Part shown: positions 25,152 through 34,709 of the stretch, one piece after another
Layout: each line of letters opens with the position of its first letter
Position numbering within the stretch: the stretch's first letter is position 1
Assembly (NCBI GenBank): GCA_050908895.1
Contig: CP171222.1
Span: 124,001 to 188,000 of the forward strand
Source: S5-A14a sp050908895
GTDB lineage: Bacteria > Bacillota > Clostridia > Peptostreptococcales > Anaerovoracaceae
Direction: 5' to 3'
DNA: 64,000 bases
The notes under the pieces: generated by a model
Databases searched by the model: none
Told to the model about the DNA's origin: nothing
What the model saw: only the letters and a program-made list of their open reading frames with translations
Program-made: the position numbers and the translations under genes

Positions 25152-25652
25152 ATGAAACACATAAGAGAATTCATATATGATAAGAGTGATATTTTGGTGG
25201 CTCTAGCTATTATAGCAATTGCTGCCGGACTAATTTTCTGGAGACTTGAAGCAATCTCAGCCTATCCGAAAACTTTAGTTAATAGTGAAGAGATTAAATC
25301 AGCCCAAAAAGAAGCAAAAGAAAAAGATAAAAAAGAGCAAAAAAATTCCGATAAAGCTAAGGACTCTAAATCTTCTGAGAAAGAATCTGACAAAGCTGAC
25401 GCTGAAAAAGCTTCCTCATCCGGAATTTATGATGGTGGTGTTACAGGCAAAGATTCTACCGTTACCGTAGCATCCGGCTCTCTTACCAACGCAGTTCAAA
25501 GCCTGGTTTCAGCAGGATATTTTGATTCATATAACGATTACGAATCCGCATGCCAAGGTGCAGGAATAGATCCGTCAAAAATTAAAACGGGTACTTTCAC
25601 CATCCCTGCGGGTTCAACCAAAGCTGATATCGCAACGATTGTCTGCCAATAA
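25152..25652 (+). CDS. Membrane-anchored protein with MltG/YceG N-subdomain-like C-terminus
   Basis: About 166 residues: cytoplasmic KHIREFIYDKSD, one helix (ILVALAIIAIAAGLIFW), a highly charged Lys/Glu/Ser linker of about 60 residues and a C-terminal domain (about 105-166: SGSLTNAVQSLVSAGYFDSYNDYESACQ ... IKTGTFTIPAGSTKADIATIV). That domain resembles the LysM-like subdomain of endolytic transglycosylase MltG, but the catalytic lobe with its glutamate is absent. Such short proteins may tune glycan cleavage; function is not proven. Start has GGGGG before ATG 25152. fba follows after 47 bp. Confidence 0.6.
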   Translation: MKHIREFIYDKSDILVALAIIAIAAGLIFWRLEAISAYPKTLVNSEEIKSAQKEAKEKDKKEQKNSDKAKDSKSSEKESDKADAEKASSSGIYDGGVTGKDSTVTVASGSLTNAVQSLVSAGYFDSYNDYESACQGAGIDPSKIKTGTFTIPAGSTKADIATIVCQ

Positions 25653-25699
25653 CAGGTTGACGTTTTAAAAATATTGCTATTTGTGATAAGGAGGAAGAA

Positions 25700-26629
25700 A
25701 TGGCATTAATTACAACAAAAAAAATGTTCCAAAAAGCTTTGAATGATGATTATGCAATTGGAGCATTTAACGTAAACAACATGGAAATTATTCAAGGTAT
25801 AGTAGAAGCAGCCGGCGAGGAAAATGCACCTTTGATTCTACAGGTTTCTGCAGGAGCACGTAAATATGCAAAAGCACCTTACTTAAAACATTTGGTTGCA
25901 GCAGCAATTGAGGATACAGGAGTTGATATTGCTCTTCACCTTGACCACGGTGAGGATTTTGCAATTTGTAAACAGTGCGTAGACGACGGATTCACATCTG
26001 TTATGATTGATGGTTCTAAGCATCCGTTTGAGGAAAATATTGCTCTAACGAAACAAGTTGTCGAGTATGCCCATTCTCACGGAGTAGTTGTAGAAGCGGA
26101 GCTAGGCAGACTTGCTGGCGTGGAAGATAACATAAAGGTAGATGCACGTTCAGCTTCATTTACAGATCCGGAAGAAGCAGCTGAATTCGTTGCAAGAACA
26201 GGTGTCGACTCTCTTGCTATAGCTATCGGAACGAGCCACGGAGCATATAAGTTTAAAGGGGACCCATATCTTGATTTCGAAAGACTTAAGGAAATCCACA
26301 AACTAATTCCTGATACTCCTCTGGTTCTTCACGGTGCATCAACAGTCATAAAAGAATTTGTGGATCGCTGCAACGAATTTGGAGGTAAGATTCCTGACGC
26401 TCAAGGCGTTCCTGAAGACATGATTAGAGAAGCCGTGAAACATGGTGTTTGTAAGGTTAACATTGATACAGATCTTCGTCTGGCTATGACAGCTGAAATT
26501 AGAAAAGTTCTTATTGAGCAACCACAAGAATTCGATCCTCGCAAATATCTTGGCCCAGGCAGGGTTGCAATTAAAGAAATGGTAAGACATAAAATCAAGA
26601 ATGTGTTAAACGCATCAAACAGAAGATAA
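25700..26629 (+). CDS. fba: Class II fructose-1,6-bisphosphate aldolase
   Basis: 309 residues, zinc-dependent class II. It splits fructose-1,6-bisphosphate to DHAP and glyceraldehyde-3-phosphate. Zinc histidines are visible in LHLDHGEDF, IGTSHGAYK and VLHGAST, with acidic EAELGRLAGVED and the phosphate site VNIDTDLRLAM. Start has AAGGAGGAAGAA. It probably shares transcripts with the upstream MltG-like gene and ends at two hairpins. Confidence 0.96.
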   Translation: MALITTKKMFQKALNDDYAIGAFNVNNMEIIQGIVEAAGEENAPLILQVSAGARKYAKAPYLKHLVAAAIEDTGVDIALHLDHGEDFAICKQCVDDGFTSVMIDGSKHPFEENIALTKQVVEYAHSHGVVVEAELGRLAGVEDNIKVDARSASFTDPEEAAEFVARTGVDSLAIAIGTSHGAYKFKGDPYLDFERLKEIHKLIPDTPLVLHGASTVIKEFVDRCNEFGGKIPDAQGVPEDMIREAVKHGVCKVNIDTDLRLAMTAEIRKVLIEQPQEFDPRKYLGPGRVAIKEMVRHKIKNVLNASNRR

Positions 26630-26644
26630 TTAAATTTATATATC

Positions 26645-26747
26645 ATAGAGTTTATATTAAACAATGTATAAGCTCTATAAAAAGCGTCATACTCTCCCTA
26701 AAATATAGTAATCTCTTAGATTTCGAAAAGTATGACGCTTTTTATTT
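26645..26747 (+). terminator. Double hairpin terminator after fba, probably bidirectional
   Basis: A first hairpin ATAGAG...CTCTAT (26645-26678) is followed by a perfect 15-bp stem AAAAAGCGTCATACT / AGTATGACGCTTTTT (26679-26693, 26729-26743) with a 35-nt loop. The A- and T-flanks let it serve fba and the convergent FemX gene. Confidence 0.85.
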
Positions 26748-26782
26748 TGAGTCCTATTCAATTAAATATAAGCCCCGGGATA

Positions 26783-28006
26783 TTACATTCCTCTTCCTAG
26801 AAATTTCTTAATCGTGCCCGCTAACTTCCACCTTCGATTACATGGATGGCAAGAAAAAGCACCGACATTTTTTTCGATATATCCATTGAAGTTCTGTTTA
26901 AAGCGTAAAACTCCATCACTTCCGTCAAATATCCCCTCGATGCCAAAAAAATTGTAGGTTTTATAGCCTTTTTCCGCGGCTTGTGCCATAATCGTCATCT
27001 GCAACAAGAAAGAAGCTCCAAGAGCTTGGAACTCAGTTCTTGAACCACCTAGAAAATATATTACCTCGGTATCCCCATAGACCATAACTGCATTAGCAAT
27101 AGTCTCTATTTCTCTTCCAGATATTTTTTCCATCTCTGTAATAATCTGAAAATCCTTAATCAAAGATTCACGCCTTTGTTTTTTCTTGGTATTCTTCTCA
27201 TCAATCCGATCTATCTCTTTTGAGATTGTATCTTTTGAATGGCGAAAGTTAATCTTCGCGGTAACAAATTTAACCCTATCACCAAAACTTTTATAGAGTT
27301 CTTCATAGTACTTTAGAGATTTATCAACAAAGGAGTTTCTCTCTGCGGTTTCAGCAGTTATTTGCTGAAAAACATTTAAATCCTCAAAGCTTGAATTCTC
27401 GAGATAAATACCCAATTCTATTGCTTTTTTTGCCTTTCTCTTACAGTTATTATTTACAGATTTTAAAAGAATCGAAAAAGCGTCCCTTCTGTCTACCACT
27501 GACATTTCAATATTTTTCTTGTATTGCCAATCCGGATTACCTTCGAGGCTGAGAACTTTTACTTCTCTCTCATATCCGATGTCACCTAACCCTCGCACAA
27601 AACTTTCATTCTTTCTCTCAATAAGTTCCCCTGAATTATCATAAACCCCAGAAACAACTCCTGGCTTTATCACCAGCCATATTACTTTATTCGCTTTAGC
27701 ATAGGTCTTTAAGTCCTGATAAAAACCTAATTCCGACGCCTGATCTATTGACATAACGCCCGAGAACATATCTAATCTATATCCTCCAAAAATTTTTCTC
27801 AGAAGACAAATTCCTACTGCCGCCGGGGTCTCGCTTTTCAAAGCTTCCTCATTTTTATAATAAGCAAGGAGCCTGATTTCTCCACCAAGAGCACTTCCAA
27901 AACCTTTAGTAAGGGGGGCTATCATATGTTCTTCCTGAAGAAAAAATCCGCCTCCTTGATTAATTCTGAAATTTCGATAGTTTTCCTTTGAAACTTCGCA
28001 AATCAT
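26783..28006 (-). CDS. FemX/FemAB-type peptidoglycan bridge peptidyltransferase
   Basis: About 407 residues. Two GNAT-like lobes are interrupted by a charged helical arm (about 235-285: KDTISKEIDRIDEKNTKKKQRRES), the hallmark of FemABX ligases that add amino acids from aminoacyl-tRNA to the lysine of lipid II. IWLVIKPGV in lobe 1 and YGDTEVIYFLGGSRTEFQALGASFLLQMTIMAQA in lobe 2 are typical, and GYKTYNFFGIEG is close to the substrate site. The frame opens at a TTG at 28021, but GGGAG fits the ATG at 28006. Which amino acid is added is unknown. Confidence 0.88.
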   Translation of the reverse strand: MICEVSKENYRNFRINQGGGFFLQEEHMIAPLTKGFGSALGGEIRLLAYYKNEEALKSETPAAVGICLLRKIFGGYRLDMFSGVMSIDQASELGFYQDLKTYAKANKVIWLVIKPGVVSGVYDNSGELIERKNESFVRGLGDIGYEREVKVLSLEGNPDWQYKKNIEMSVVDRRDAFSILLKSVNNNCKRKAKKAIELGIYLENSSFEDLNVFQQITAETAERNSFVDKSLKYYEELYKSFGDRVKFVTAKINFRHSKDTISKEIDRIDEKNTKKKQRRESLIKDFQIITEMEKISGREIETIANAVMVYGDTEVIYFLGGSRTEFQALGASFLLQMTIMAQAAEKGYKTYNFFGIEGIFDGSDGVLRFKQNFNGYIEKNVGAFSCHPCNRRWKLAGTIKKFLGRGM

Positions 28007-28108
28007 TAAATTATCTCCCAATTAATATATCTAATATCAAAACTTCAGGGTTTTCATGCATTCAACTGCACAAAATACTCTGATACATCTCACTTTTATT
28101 CACCTTAG

Positions 28109-29563
28109 TTATTTCCTGTTGTATGTCGCTTCGTTTAAGAGTTTTTCTTTCATATCCCAAAGATTTTTGGACAAGTCCACATAGTAAGTTTGAGGATTTT
28201 CAAATCTCAAAGTTTCATCCCACAAAGTTTCCATCTGTTTTTCACAGTTTTTTCTAATTTCTTCGATAGACGGACTTTCGTAAACACACTTTCCATTTAA
28301 AAACAATGGCACACGAATATTTTTCGCGTAAAAATTAGTAAGTTTCTTTCTCTTCCAAATAGCATTTGGATCAAATATTTCGTAGAATTCCCCATCAGAC
28401 GATTCCTTTGGAATCTCCTCTCCATCTACAGTAATGACATCAGCCAAGGCTTTATCATTGCTCTTGTCAAAAATGCGGTAAAGAGTCTTAAACCCTGGAT
28501 TTGTAATCTTTTCAACGTTTTCAGAAACCTTGATTTTCGGTATTATATTACCGGCTTTATCCTCTAAGGCAACTAACTTATAAACCCCTCCAAAGACAGG
28601 CTCCGACTTAGCGGTTATCATTCTTTCGCCCACACCAAAAGAGTCAATCTGAGCACCCTCAAGAAGCACATCTCTAATGATATATTCATCTAGACTGTTG
28701 GACACAACTATTTTACAATCTTGCAATCCCGCGTCATCCAACATCTTTCTAGCATGCTTCGTCAAGTAAGTAATATCTCCACTATCGATTCTTATTCCCA
28801 TAACAGATGGCTTTTGTTCTTTAAAAACCTTAATTGCTGCCGGCACGCCTGATTTCAAAACATTGTATGTATCAACGAGCAAAATACAGTTCTCCGGATA
28901 TACCTTTGCATAGGCAGAGAAAGCTTCATACTCATCAGGGAACATTTGAACCCAACTGTGAGCCATAGTTCCACTTGCAGGTATTTTGTAATCTCTTTCT
29001 GCAATAGTACATGCAGTAGCTGAGCATCCCGCAATATATGTTGCCCGTGCTCCATACACCGCACCTGCCGATCCATGAGCACGTCTTGTCCCAAATTCCA
29101 TCACCGGCCTTCCGGCTGCCGACCTTACAATTCGGCTAGCCTTAGTGGCAATCAAACTTTGATGATTGATCAGGAGTAAAATCATAGACTCTATAAATTG
29201 AGCCTGTATAACCGGGCCTCTGACGGTCAGAATAGGCTCGTGAGGAAATATCGGGGTTCCTTCTTCTATAGCCCAGACATCACAGCTAAACTTGAAATCT
29301 TTCAAGTAGTCAAGAAACTTATCACAAAAATATCCCTTTGACTTCAAATATTCCAGATCATTTTCGTCAAATTTCAGTTCTTTCAGGTACTCTACTACCT
29401 GTTCAACTCCTGCCATAATTGCATATCCGCCACCGTCCGGTACACGCCTAAAGAACATGTCAAAATAGGCAATCTCATCACCCATGCCGTTTTCAAAATA
29501 TCCATTGGCCATAGTTAACTCATAGAAATCCACAAGCATGGTCAGATTATCTGTTCTAATCAT
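28109..29563 (-). CDS. pncB: Nicotinate phosphoribosyltransferase
   Basis: 484 residues. It converts nicotinate plus PRPP (with ATP) into nicotinate mononucleotide, the entry to NAD salvage and also a CobT substrate. LVDFYELTMANGYFENGM, MEFGTRRAHGSAGAVYGARATYIAG, GTMAHSWVQMFPDE (with the phosphorylated histidine) and MGIRIDSGDITYL mark the family. TAGGAG precedes the ATG. It follows uvrA on the same strand with its own promoter. Confidence 0.95.
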   Translation of the reverse strand: MIRTDNLTMLVDFYELTMANGYFENGMGDEIAYFDMFFRRVPDGGGYAIMAGVEQVVEYLKELKFDENDLEYLKSKGYFCDKFLDYLKDFKFSCDVWAIEEGTPIFPHEPILTVRGPVIQAQFIESMILLLINHQSLIATKASRIVRSAAGRPVMEFGTRRAHGSAGAVYGARATYIAGCSATACTIAERDYKIPASGTMAHSWVQMFPDEYEAFSAYAKVYPENCILLVDTYNVLKSGVPAAIKVFKEQKPSVMGIRIDSGDITYLTKHARKMLDDAGLQDCKIVVSNSLDEYIIRDVLLEGAQIDSFGVGERMITAKSEPVFGGVYKLVALEDKAGNIIPKIKVSENVEKITNPGFKTLYRIFDKSNDKALADVITVDGEEIPKESSDGEFYEIFDPNAIWKRKKLTNFYAKNIRVPLFLNGKCVYESPSIEEIRKNCEKQMETLWDETLRFENPQTYYVDLSKNLWDMKEKLLNEATYNRK

Positions 29564-29584
29564 CTTTTCTCTCCTAATCAGGAT

Positions 29585-29652
29585 GGGTTTATAAACCCTT
29601 TATTTTTTAAAATTACAACGTTCATTATATCCTATTTAAGCATTTTCTTCAA
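29585..29652 (-). promoter_or_regulatory. pncB promoter and palindromic leader hairpin
   Basis: TTGAAG (29652-29647) and TATAAT (29628-29623) on the minus strand are 18 bp apart. The leader contains the palindrome GGGTTTATAAACCC (29585-29598). On the plus strand this palindrome is followed by TTTATTTTTT, so it could stop antisense transcription. Confidence 0.5.
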
Positions 29653-32505
29653 GAATTGGCCGGTGTAAGATTCTTGTACTTGCGATATTTCTTCCGGAGT
29701 CCCTTCAGCGATTACAAAGCCTCCTCCGGTACCCCCTTCCGGGCCCATATCTATTATGTGGTCAGCTCTTTTGATAACATCAAGATTATGTTCTATTACA
29801 ACTACTGTATTGCCTGCTTCCACTAGAGTTTCCAGTACGTGAATCAATTTATGAACGTCTGCAAAATGAAGCCCTGTTGTAGGTTCATCGAGGATATACA
29901 AGGTTCTTCCTGTCTGCCTCTTTGACAGTTCCGATGCCAGCTTCACTCTCTGTGCTTCTCCTCCCGAAAGCTGCGTAGAGGGTTGCCCAAGTCTTACATA
30001 ATCCAAGCCAACATGGTTTAACGTCTCAAGCTGCCGCATAACACTAGGAATATTTTTAAAGAAATCTAATGCCTCCGCCACGGACATTTCCAAAACCTCA
30101 TAAATATTCTTCCCCTTATACTTGATTTCAAGGGTCTCCCTATTATATCTCTTGCCTTTACATACCTCACAAGGAACATAGACATCCGGTAGGAAATGCA
30201 TTTCTATCTTTATGATTCCATCTCCCTTGCATGCTTCGCAGCGACCGCCCTTAACGTTAAAACTAAATCTTCCTTTTTCATAACCTCTCACTTTGGCTTC
30301 CGGTAGAGCAGAAAAAAGATCTCGAATTGGTGTAAACATTCCTGTGTAGGTAGCAGGATTAGACCTTGGTGTTCTTCCAATCGGGGACTGATCAATATCT
30401 ATCACCTTGTCTATATTTTTTAATCCATTTATTTTTTTAAAGTCTCCCGGCTCCTCACCTGAGCCATATAACTCTCTGTGAACACCTTTATATAAAACCT
30501 CATTTATCAAACTTGACTTGCCTGATCCGGATACCCCGGTTACACATACAAATTTTCCCAAAGGAATATCCACATCAACATTCTGAAGATTATTTGCCGC
30601 TGCACCTTTAATTGATATTTTTTTGCCATTGCCTTCTCGCCTATGGTTAGGAACGGAAATTTTCTTTACGCCGGATAGATACTGTCCCGTTATTGAATCA
30701 GGATTTTTCTTAAGCTCTTCGACAGTTCCTTGTGCTACTAACTCTCCGCCATTGACGCCTGCTCCGGGACCAATATCAATAATCTGATCCGCTGCATACA
30801 TGGTATCCTCGTCATGTTCGACGACAAGAAGAGTATTACCCATATCCGTAAGTCTTCTTAAAGTTTTAAGTAGCCTTTCATTATCCCTTTGGTGGAGCCC
30901 AATACTAGGTTCATCCAGTATATACAAAACACCCATAAGTCCTGATCCTATTTGAGTAGCCAGCCTTATTCGCTGTGACTCACCACCACTTAGAGTACCC
31001 GCACTTCTACTAAGAGTTAGATATGAAAGCCCTACATCTATGAGGAATTTAAGTCTCTCTCTTATTTCCTTTAGAATTTGCTTTCCTATGATAGCTTCTT
31101 TCTCGCTTAAAGTTAATTCGGTGAAAAACTCGTAAGCCTTATCGATAGACATATCGCTCACTTCAGCAATATTTTTTCCTCCCACGGTAACCGCTAGTAT
31201 TTCTGGCTTGAGCCTTGCACCGTTACAGTCCGGACATTGTTTCACCGTCATATATTGCTGGATTTTATCCTGCATAAAGTCAGATGCCGTCTCCCTGTAT
31301 CTTCTTTCTAAGTTATTTACAATTCCCTCAAAAGGATGATCCATATTTGATTGTCTGCCTGAACGCCTACTCACATATGTGTATTTTAGATTCTTATTAC
31401 CTGTTCCATATAGTAAAGCTTTCATGAATTTTGCCGGTTGATCCTTTAATGGCATATCAATATCAACTCCATACATATTTGCAAGGGCTTCGATTTCTTG
31501 TCTATAAAATCCGGAATATTCCATAGATGCATAAACCCTACCCAGAGCACCTGCCGGTATAGACTTATCATAGTCAAGGAGTTTTTCCGGTACTACAGAT
31601 TGAATAAATCCCAAGCCATTGCAGGTTGGACACGCTCCAAAAGGACTGTTAAATGAAAAGGATCTCGGCTCCATATCATCAAGGCCAACTCCGTGAATAG
31701 GACATGCCAATTTGGTAGAAAAAGTCTTGCGAAGACTATCTTTCGTGTCTGACTCCTGAGCTTCTGTCACGGAGGTCTTAGAAGGAACCACTTCAGTTAT
31801 AACAAGACCATTCCCATGGGCTATTGCAACTTCTACCGCTTCTGAAATTCGTCCTTCCTGACCTTCCTTGACAACTATTCTGTCTGTTACTATCTCGATA
31901 GTATGTTTAAAGGTCTTTTCCAACTTTATTTCATCTTCATCAAGAATGCATTCCTCTCCATCAACGATTACACGATTGAATCCTTCTTTTCTAATTTTTT
32001 CCAAGAGCTTCACGTGCTCTCCTTTGCGCTCTTGCACTACCGGAGCTATAATTTTCAACCGAGTTCCCTCACCCATGTCCATAATTCGATCTACGATTTG
32101 ATCGACAGATTGACTTGCAATCTCCCTGCCGCAAATGGGGCAATGAGGAATTCCTATCCTTGAAAAAAGCAACCTCAAATAATCATGAATTTCTGTAACC
32201 GTTCCCACTGTCGAACGCGGGTTGTTACTTGTTGTTTTTTGGTCTATTGAAATAGCCGGCGAAAGTCCCTCGATAAATTCCACATTAGGCTTATCCATTT
32301 GACCTAGGAATTGTCTTGCATAAGCTGATAGACTTTCTACATATCTCCTTTGTCCTTCCGCATATATAGTATCAAAAGCTAATGACGTTTTTCCTGAACC
32401 GGAAAGACCGGTTAAAACCACCATCCTATCTCTAGGGATTTTCACGTCAATGTTTTTTAGATTATTCTCCTTGGCGCCTTTGATATAAATTTCTTTTGTT
32501 GTCAT
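29632..32505 (-). CDS. uvrA: Excinuclease ABC subunit A
   Basis: About 957 residues. Damage-sensing ATPase of nucleotide excision repair. Two ABC modules are seen (Walker A TGLSGSGKTSL near the N-terminus and TGVSGSGKSSL in the C-half; signatures LSGGESQRI and LSGGEAQRV). Zinc-binding cysteine pairs occur in HCPICGRE, ACPTCNGLG, CEACKGDG and CEVCKG. The frame opens at 32532, but AAAGGAAGTCT fits the ATG at 32505. It follows uvrB by about 75 bp and is probably co-transcribed. Confidence 0.97.
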   Translation of the reverse strand: MTTKEIYIKGAKENNLKNIDVKIPRDRMVVLTGLSGSGKTSLAFDTIYAEGQRRYVESLSAYARQFLGQMDKPNVEFIEGLSPAISIDQKTTSNNPRSTVGTVTEIHDYLRLLFSRIGIPHCPICGREIASQSVDQIVDRIMDMGEGTRLKIIAPVVQERKGEHVKLLEKIRKEGFNRVIVDGEECILDEDEIKLEKTFKHTIEIVTDRIVVKEGQEGRISEAVEVAIAHGNGLVITEVVPSKTSVTEAQESDTKDSLRKTFSTKLACPIHGVGLDDMEPRSFSFNSPFGACPTCNGLGFIQSVVPEKLLDYDKSIPAGALGRVYASMEYSGFYRQEIEALANMYGVDIDMPLKDQPAKFMKALLYGTGNKNLKYTYVSRRSGRQSNMDHPFEGIVNNLERRYRETASDFMQDKIQQYMTVKQCPDCNGARLKPEILAVTVGGKNIAEVSDMSIDKAYEFFTELTLSEKEAIIGKQILKEIRERLKFLIDVGLSYLTLSRSAGTLSGGESQRIRLATQIGSGLMGVLYILDEPSIGLHQRDNERLLKTLRRLTDMGNTLLVVEHDEDTMYAADQIIDIGPGAGVNGGELVAQGTVEELKKNPDSITGQYLSGVKKISVPNHRREGNGKKISIKGAAANNLQNVDVDIPLGKFVCVTGVSGSGKSSLINEVLYKGVHRELYGSGEEPGDFKKINGLKNIDKVIDIDQSPIGRTPRSNPATYTGMFTPIRDLFSALPEAKVRGYEKGRFSFNVKGGRCEACKGDGIIKIEMHFLPDVYVPCEVCKGKRYNRETLEIKYKGKNIYEVLEMSVAEALDFFKNIPSVMRQLETLNHVGLDYVRLGQPSTQLSGGEAQRVKLASELSKRQTGRTLYILDEPTTGLHFADVHKLIHVLETLVEAGNTVVVIEHNLDVIKRADHIIDMGPEGGTGGGFVIAEGTPEEISQVQESYTGQFLKKMLK

Positions 32506-32582
32506 AGACTTCCTTTCTAGAATCAAACTCATAGATGAAAGTATAAATCTTTCATTCAGATATTAACTTAAATACACCATCT

Positions 32583-34559
32583 CTAAAGCTTGGCTTTATA
32601 TTCAAATACCTGATCTCTTAAATAAGCTGCTCGCTCGAATTGAAGATTTTCAGCTGATTCCCGCATTTCTTTCTCAAGCTTTTTGATATACTCAATAAGC
32701 TCTTTCTTTGTAAGCTCGCTTGGTTTCTTACCCTTAAAATCATCTGCCTTTGTTTTTGCCACTTTAGTAGCTTCTATCACTTTTCTAACTGCTTTTTCTA
32801 TGCCCTTTGGGGTAATTCCATTGTCTTTGTTATACTTATCCTGTATTTCTCTCCTGCGCTGCGTTTCATCAATAGCGATTTTCATGGCTTTGCTTATGGA
32901 GTCGCCATACATGATTACTCTGCCATTTACATTTCTTGCTGCTCTTCCTATTGTCTGTATCAGAGAGGTTTCTGTTCTTAGAAACCCTTCTTTATCAGCA
33001 TCAAGGATAGCTACAAGACCTACCTCCGGCAGATCAAGACCTTCACGTAGCAGATTTATACCCACTAGTACATCAAATTCACCAAGTCTTAGATCTCTTA
33101 TAATTTCCAATCTTTCTAATGTATCAATTTCTGAGTGAAGATATCTAACTTTTAAACCCACTCCTTTTAAGTAATTTGTGAGATCTTCTGACATTTTCTT
33201 AGTCAAAGTAGTCACAAAGACTCTGTTGCCCATTTCAATTGTTTTTTTAATCTCTCCAATAAGATCATCCACCTGACCTTCGGTAGGTCTCACTTCTATT
33301 GGAGGGTCCAAAAGTCCCGTGGGTCTGATTACCTGCTCAGCAGTTATTCCTCCCGAATGTTCCTTTTCATATGCTGCAGGTGTAGCACTTACAAAAAGCT
33401 CTTTTTTTGCTAGCCTTTCAAATTCAGAAAATTGCAATGGCCTGTTATCAAGAGCAGATGGCAGTCTAAATCCAAAATCTACAAGAGACTGCTTCCTGCT
33501 TCTATCTCCTGCATACATAGCTCTAAGCTGTGGCAGCATGACATGGGACTCGTCAATCATAATTATAAAATCATCCGGGAAATAGTCTATCAATGTGTAT
33601 GGTCTTGTTCCTGCCGGCAAATTATTAATATGCCTGGAGTAGTTTTCTATTCCTTTACAAGTCCCAACTTCCCTAAGCATTTCCATATCGTATCTTGTTC
33701 GTTGTTCAATTCTCTGAGCTTCTAATAGTTTCCCTTTATCTTTAAACCAGTTTATACGATTTTCTAACTCTTCCTCAATAGTGACCAAAGCTTTTTCCAT
33801 ATTCTCTTTTGAAGTAACATAATGCGATGCCGGATAGACAGCAACATGGTTCCGAATGCCTAGTATTTCTCCTGTAAGGGGATTCATTTCTTTAATAGTA
33901 TCTATTTCATCTCCAAACATTTCAACCCTTATCGCTTTATCTGACCCGGCAGGAAAAATATCTATAGTGTCCCCTCTAGTTCTAAAAGTACCTCTATCAA
34001 AGACCATATCGTTACGCACATATTGTATGTCAACGAGCTTCATTAAAATATCTCTTCGAGATTTTTCCATTCCCGGTCTAAGGGAAAGCATCTGATTTTC
34101 ATAGTCAAAAGGGCTTCCAAGTCCATATATACAAGAAACTGAAGCAACAATAATTACGTCTCTTCTCTCTGCCAAAGCCGCTGTTGCCGAATGCCTCAAC
34201 TTTTCAATCTCTTCATTTATATCCGAATCCTTTTCTATATAAGTATCAGTCGATGGAACGTAGGCCTCCGGCTGGTAGTAATCATAATAGGACACAAAAT
34301 ACTCAACCGCGTTTTCGGGAAAAAATTCCTTAAATTCTCCGTGAAGTTGAGCAGCAAGTGTTTTGTTATGAGAAATTATCAGGGTTGGTTTATTCAACCT
34401 TTCTATTACATTAGCCATCGTAAATGTCTTTCCTGAACCAGTAACTCCAAGCAGGGTTTGACAGCTTTTACCATTCTCGAATCCTGCTACTAGCTTTTCA
34501 ATAGCTTGTGGCTGGTCTCCCATAGGTTTATAATTCGAAACAAGCTTAAAATTGTTCAT
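32583..34559 (-). CDS. uvrB: Excinuclease ABC subunit B
   Basis: 658 residues. Walker A GVTGSGKTFTMANV, beta-hairpin YYDYYQPEAYVPSTDTYIEKD that clamps damaged DNA, DESH helicase motif, helicase motif VI region IQTIGRAARNVNGR, and the C-terminal UVR domain that binds UvrC (about 618-655). It verifies lesions delivered by UvrA. GTAGGAGATAGA precedes the ATG. A terminator for the gene upstream lies just before it; no clear promoter of its own was recognised. Confidence 0.97.
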   Translation of the reverse strand: MNNFKLVSNYKPMGDQPQAIEKLVAGFENGKSCQTLLGVTGSGKTFTMANVIERLNKPTLIISHNKTLAAQLHGEFKEFFPENAVEYFVSYYDYYQPEAYVPSTDTYIEKDSDINEEIEKLRHSATAALAERRDVIIVASVSCIYGLGSPFDYENQMLSLRPGMEKSRRDILMKLVDIQYVRNDMVFDRGTFRTRGDTIDIFPAGSDKAIRVEMFGDEIDTIKEMNPLTGEILGIRNHVAVYPASHYVTSKENMEKALVTIEEELENRINWFKDKGKLLEAQRIEQRTRYDMEMLREVGTCKGIENYSRHINNLPAGTRPYTLIDYFPDDFIIMIDESHVMLPQLRAMYAGDRSRKQSLVDFGFRLPSALDNRPLQFSEFERLAKKELFVSATPAAYEKEHSGGITAEQVIRPTGLLDPPIEVRPTEGQVDDLIGEIKKTIEMGNRVFVTTLTKKMSEDLTNYLKGVGLKVRYLHSEIDTLERLEIIRDLRLGEFDVLVGINLLREGLDLPEVGLVAILDADKEGFLRTETSLIQTIGRAARNVNGRVIMYGDSISKAMKIAIDETQRRREIQDKYNKDNGITPKGIEKAVRKVIEATKVAKTKADDFKGKKPSELTKKELIEYIKKLEKEMRESAENLQFERAAYLRDQVFEYKAKL

Positions 34560-34585
34560 TCTATCTCCTACTTCTTTCTGTAAAA

Positions 34586-34607
34586 AACGCAGGCATATGC
34601 CTGCGTT
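34586..34607 (-). terminator. Terminator before uvrB (22-bp perfect palindrome)
   Basis: AACGCAGGCAT/ATGCCTGCGTT is perfectly self-complementary. On the minus strand TTTT follows, so it should end the transcript of the TIM-barrel gene. A second hairpin (ATTTTTTCAAAG with CTTTGAAAAAT, 34664-34709) lies directly after that gene's stop. Confidence 0.8.
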
Positions 34608-34709
34608 AATATCATATTTCTATTTTTTCAGTTTATAAATTTATTCAAATCCCTAATTTTATTATTTTTTCAAAGTCACTGGCACAGACTACCTACGCCT
34701 TTGAAAAAT

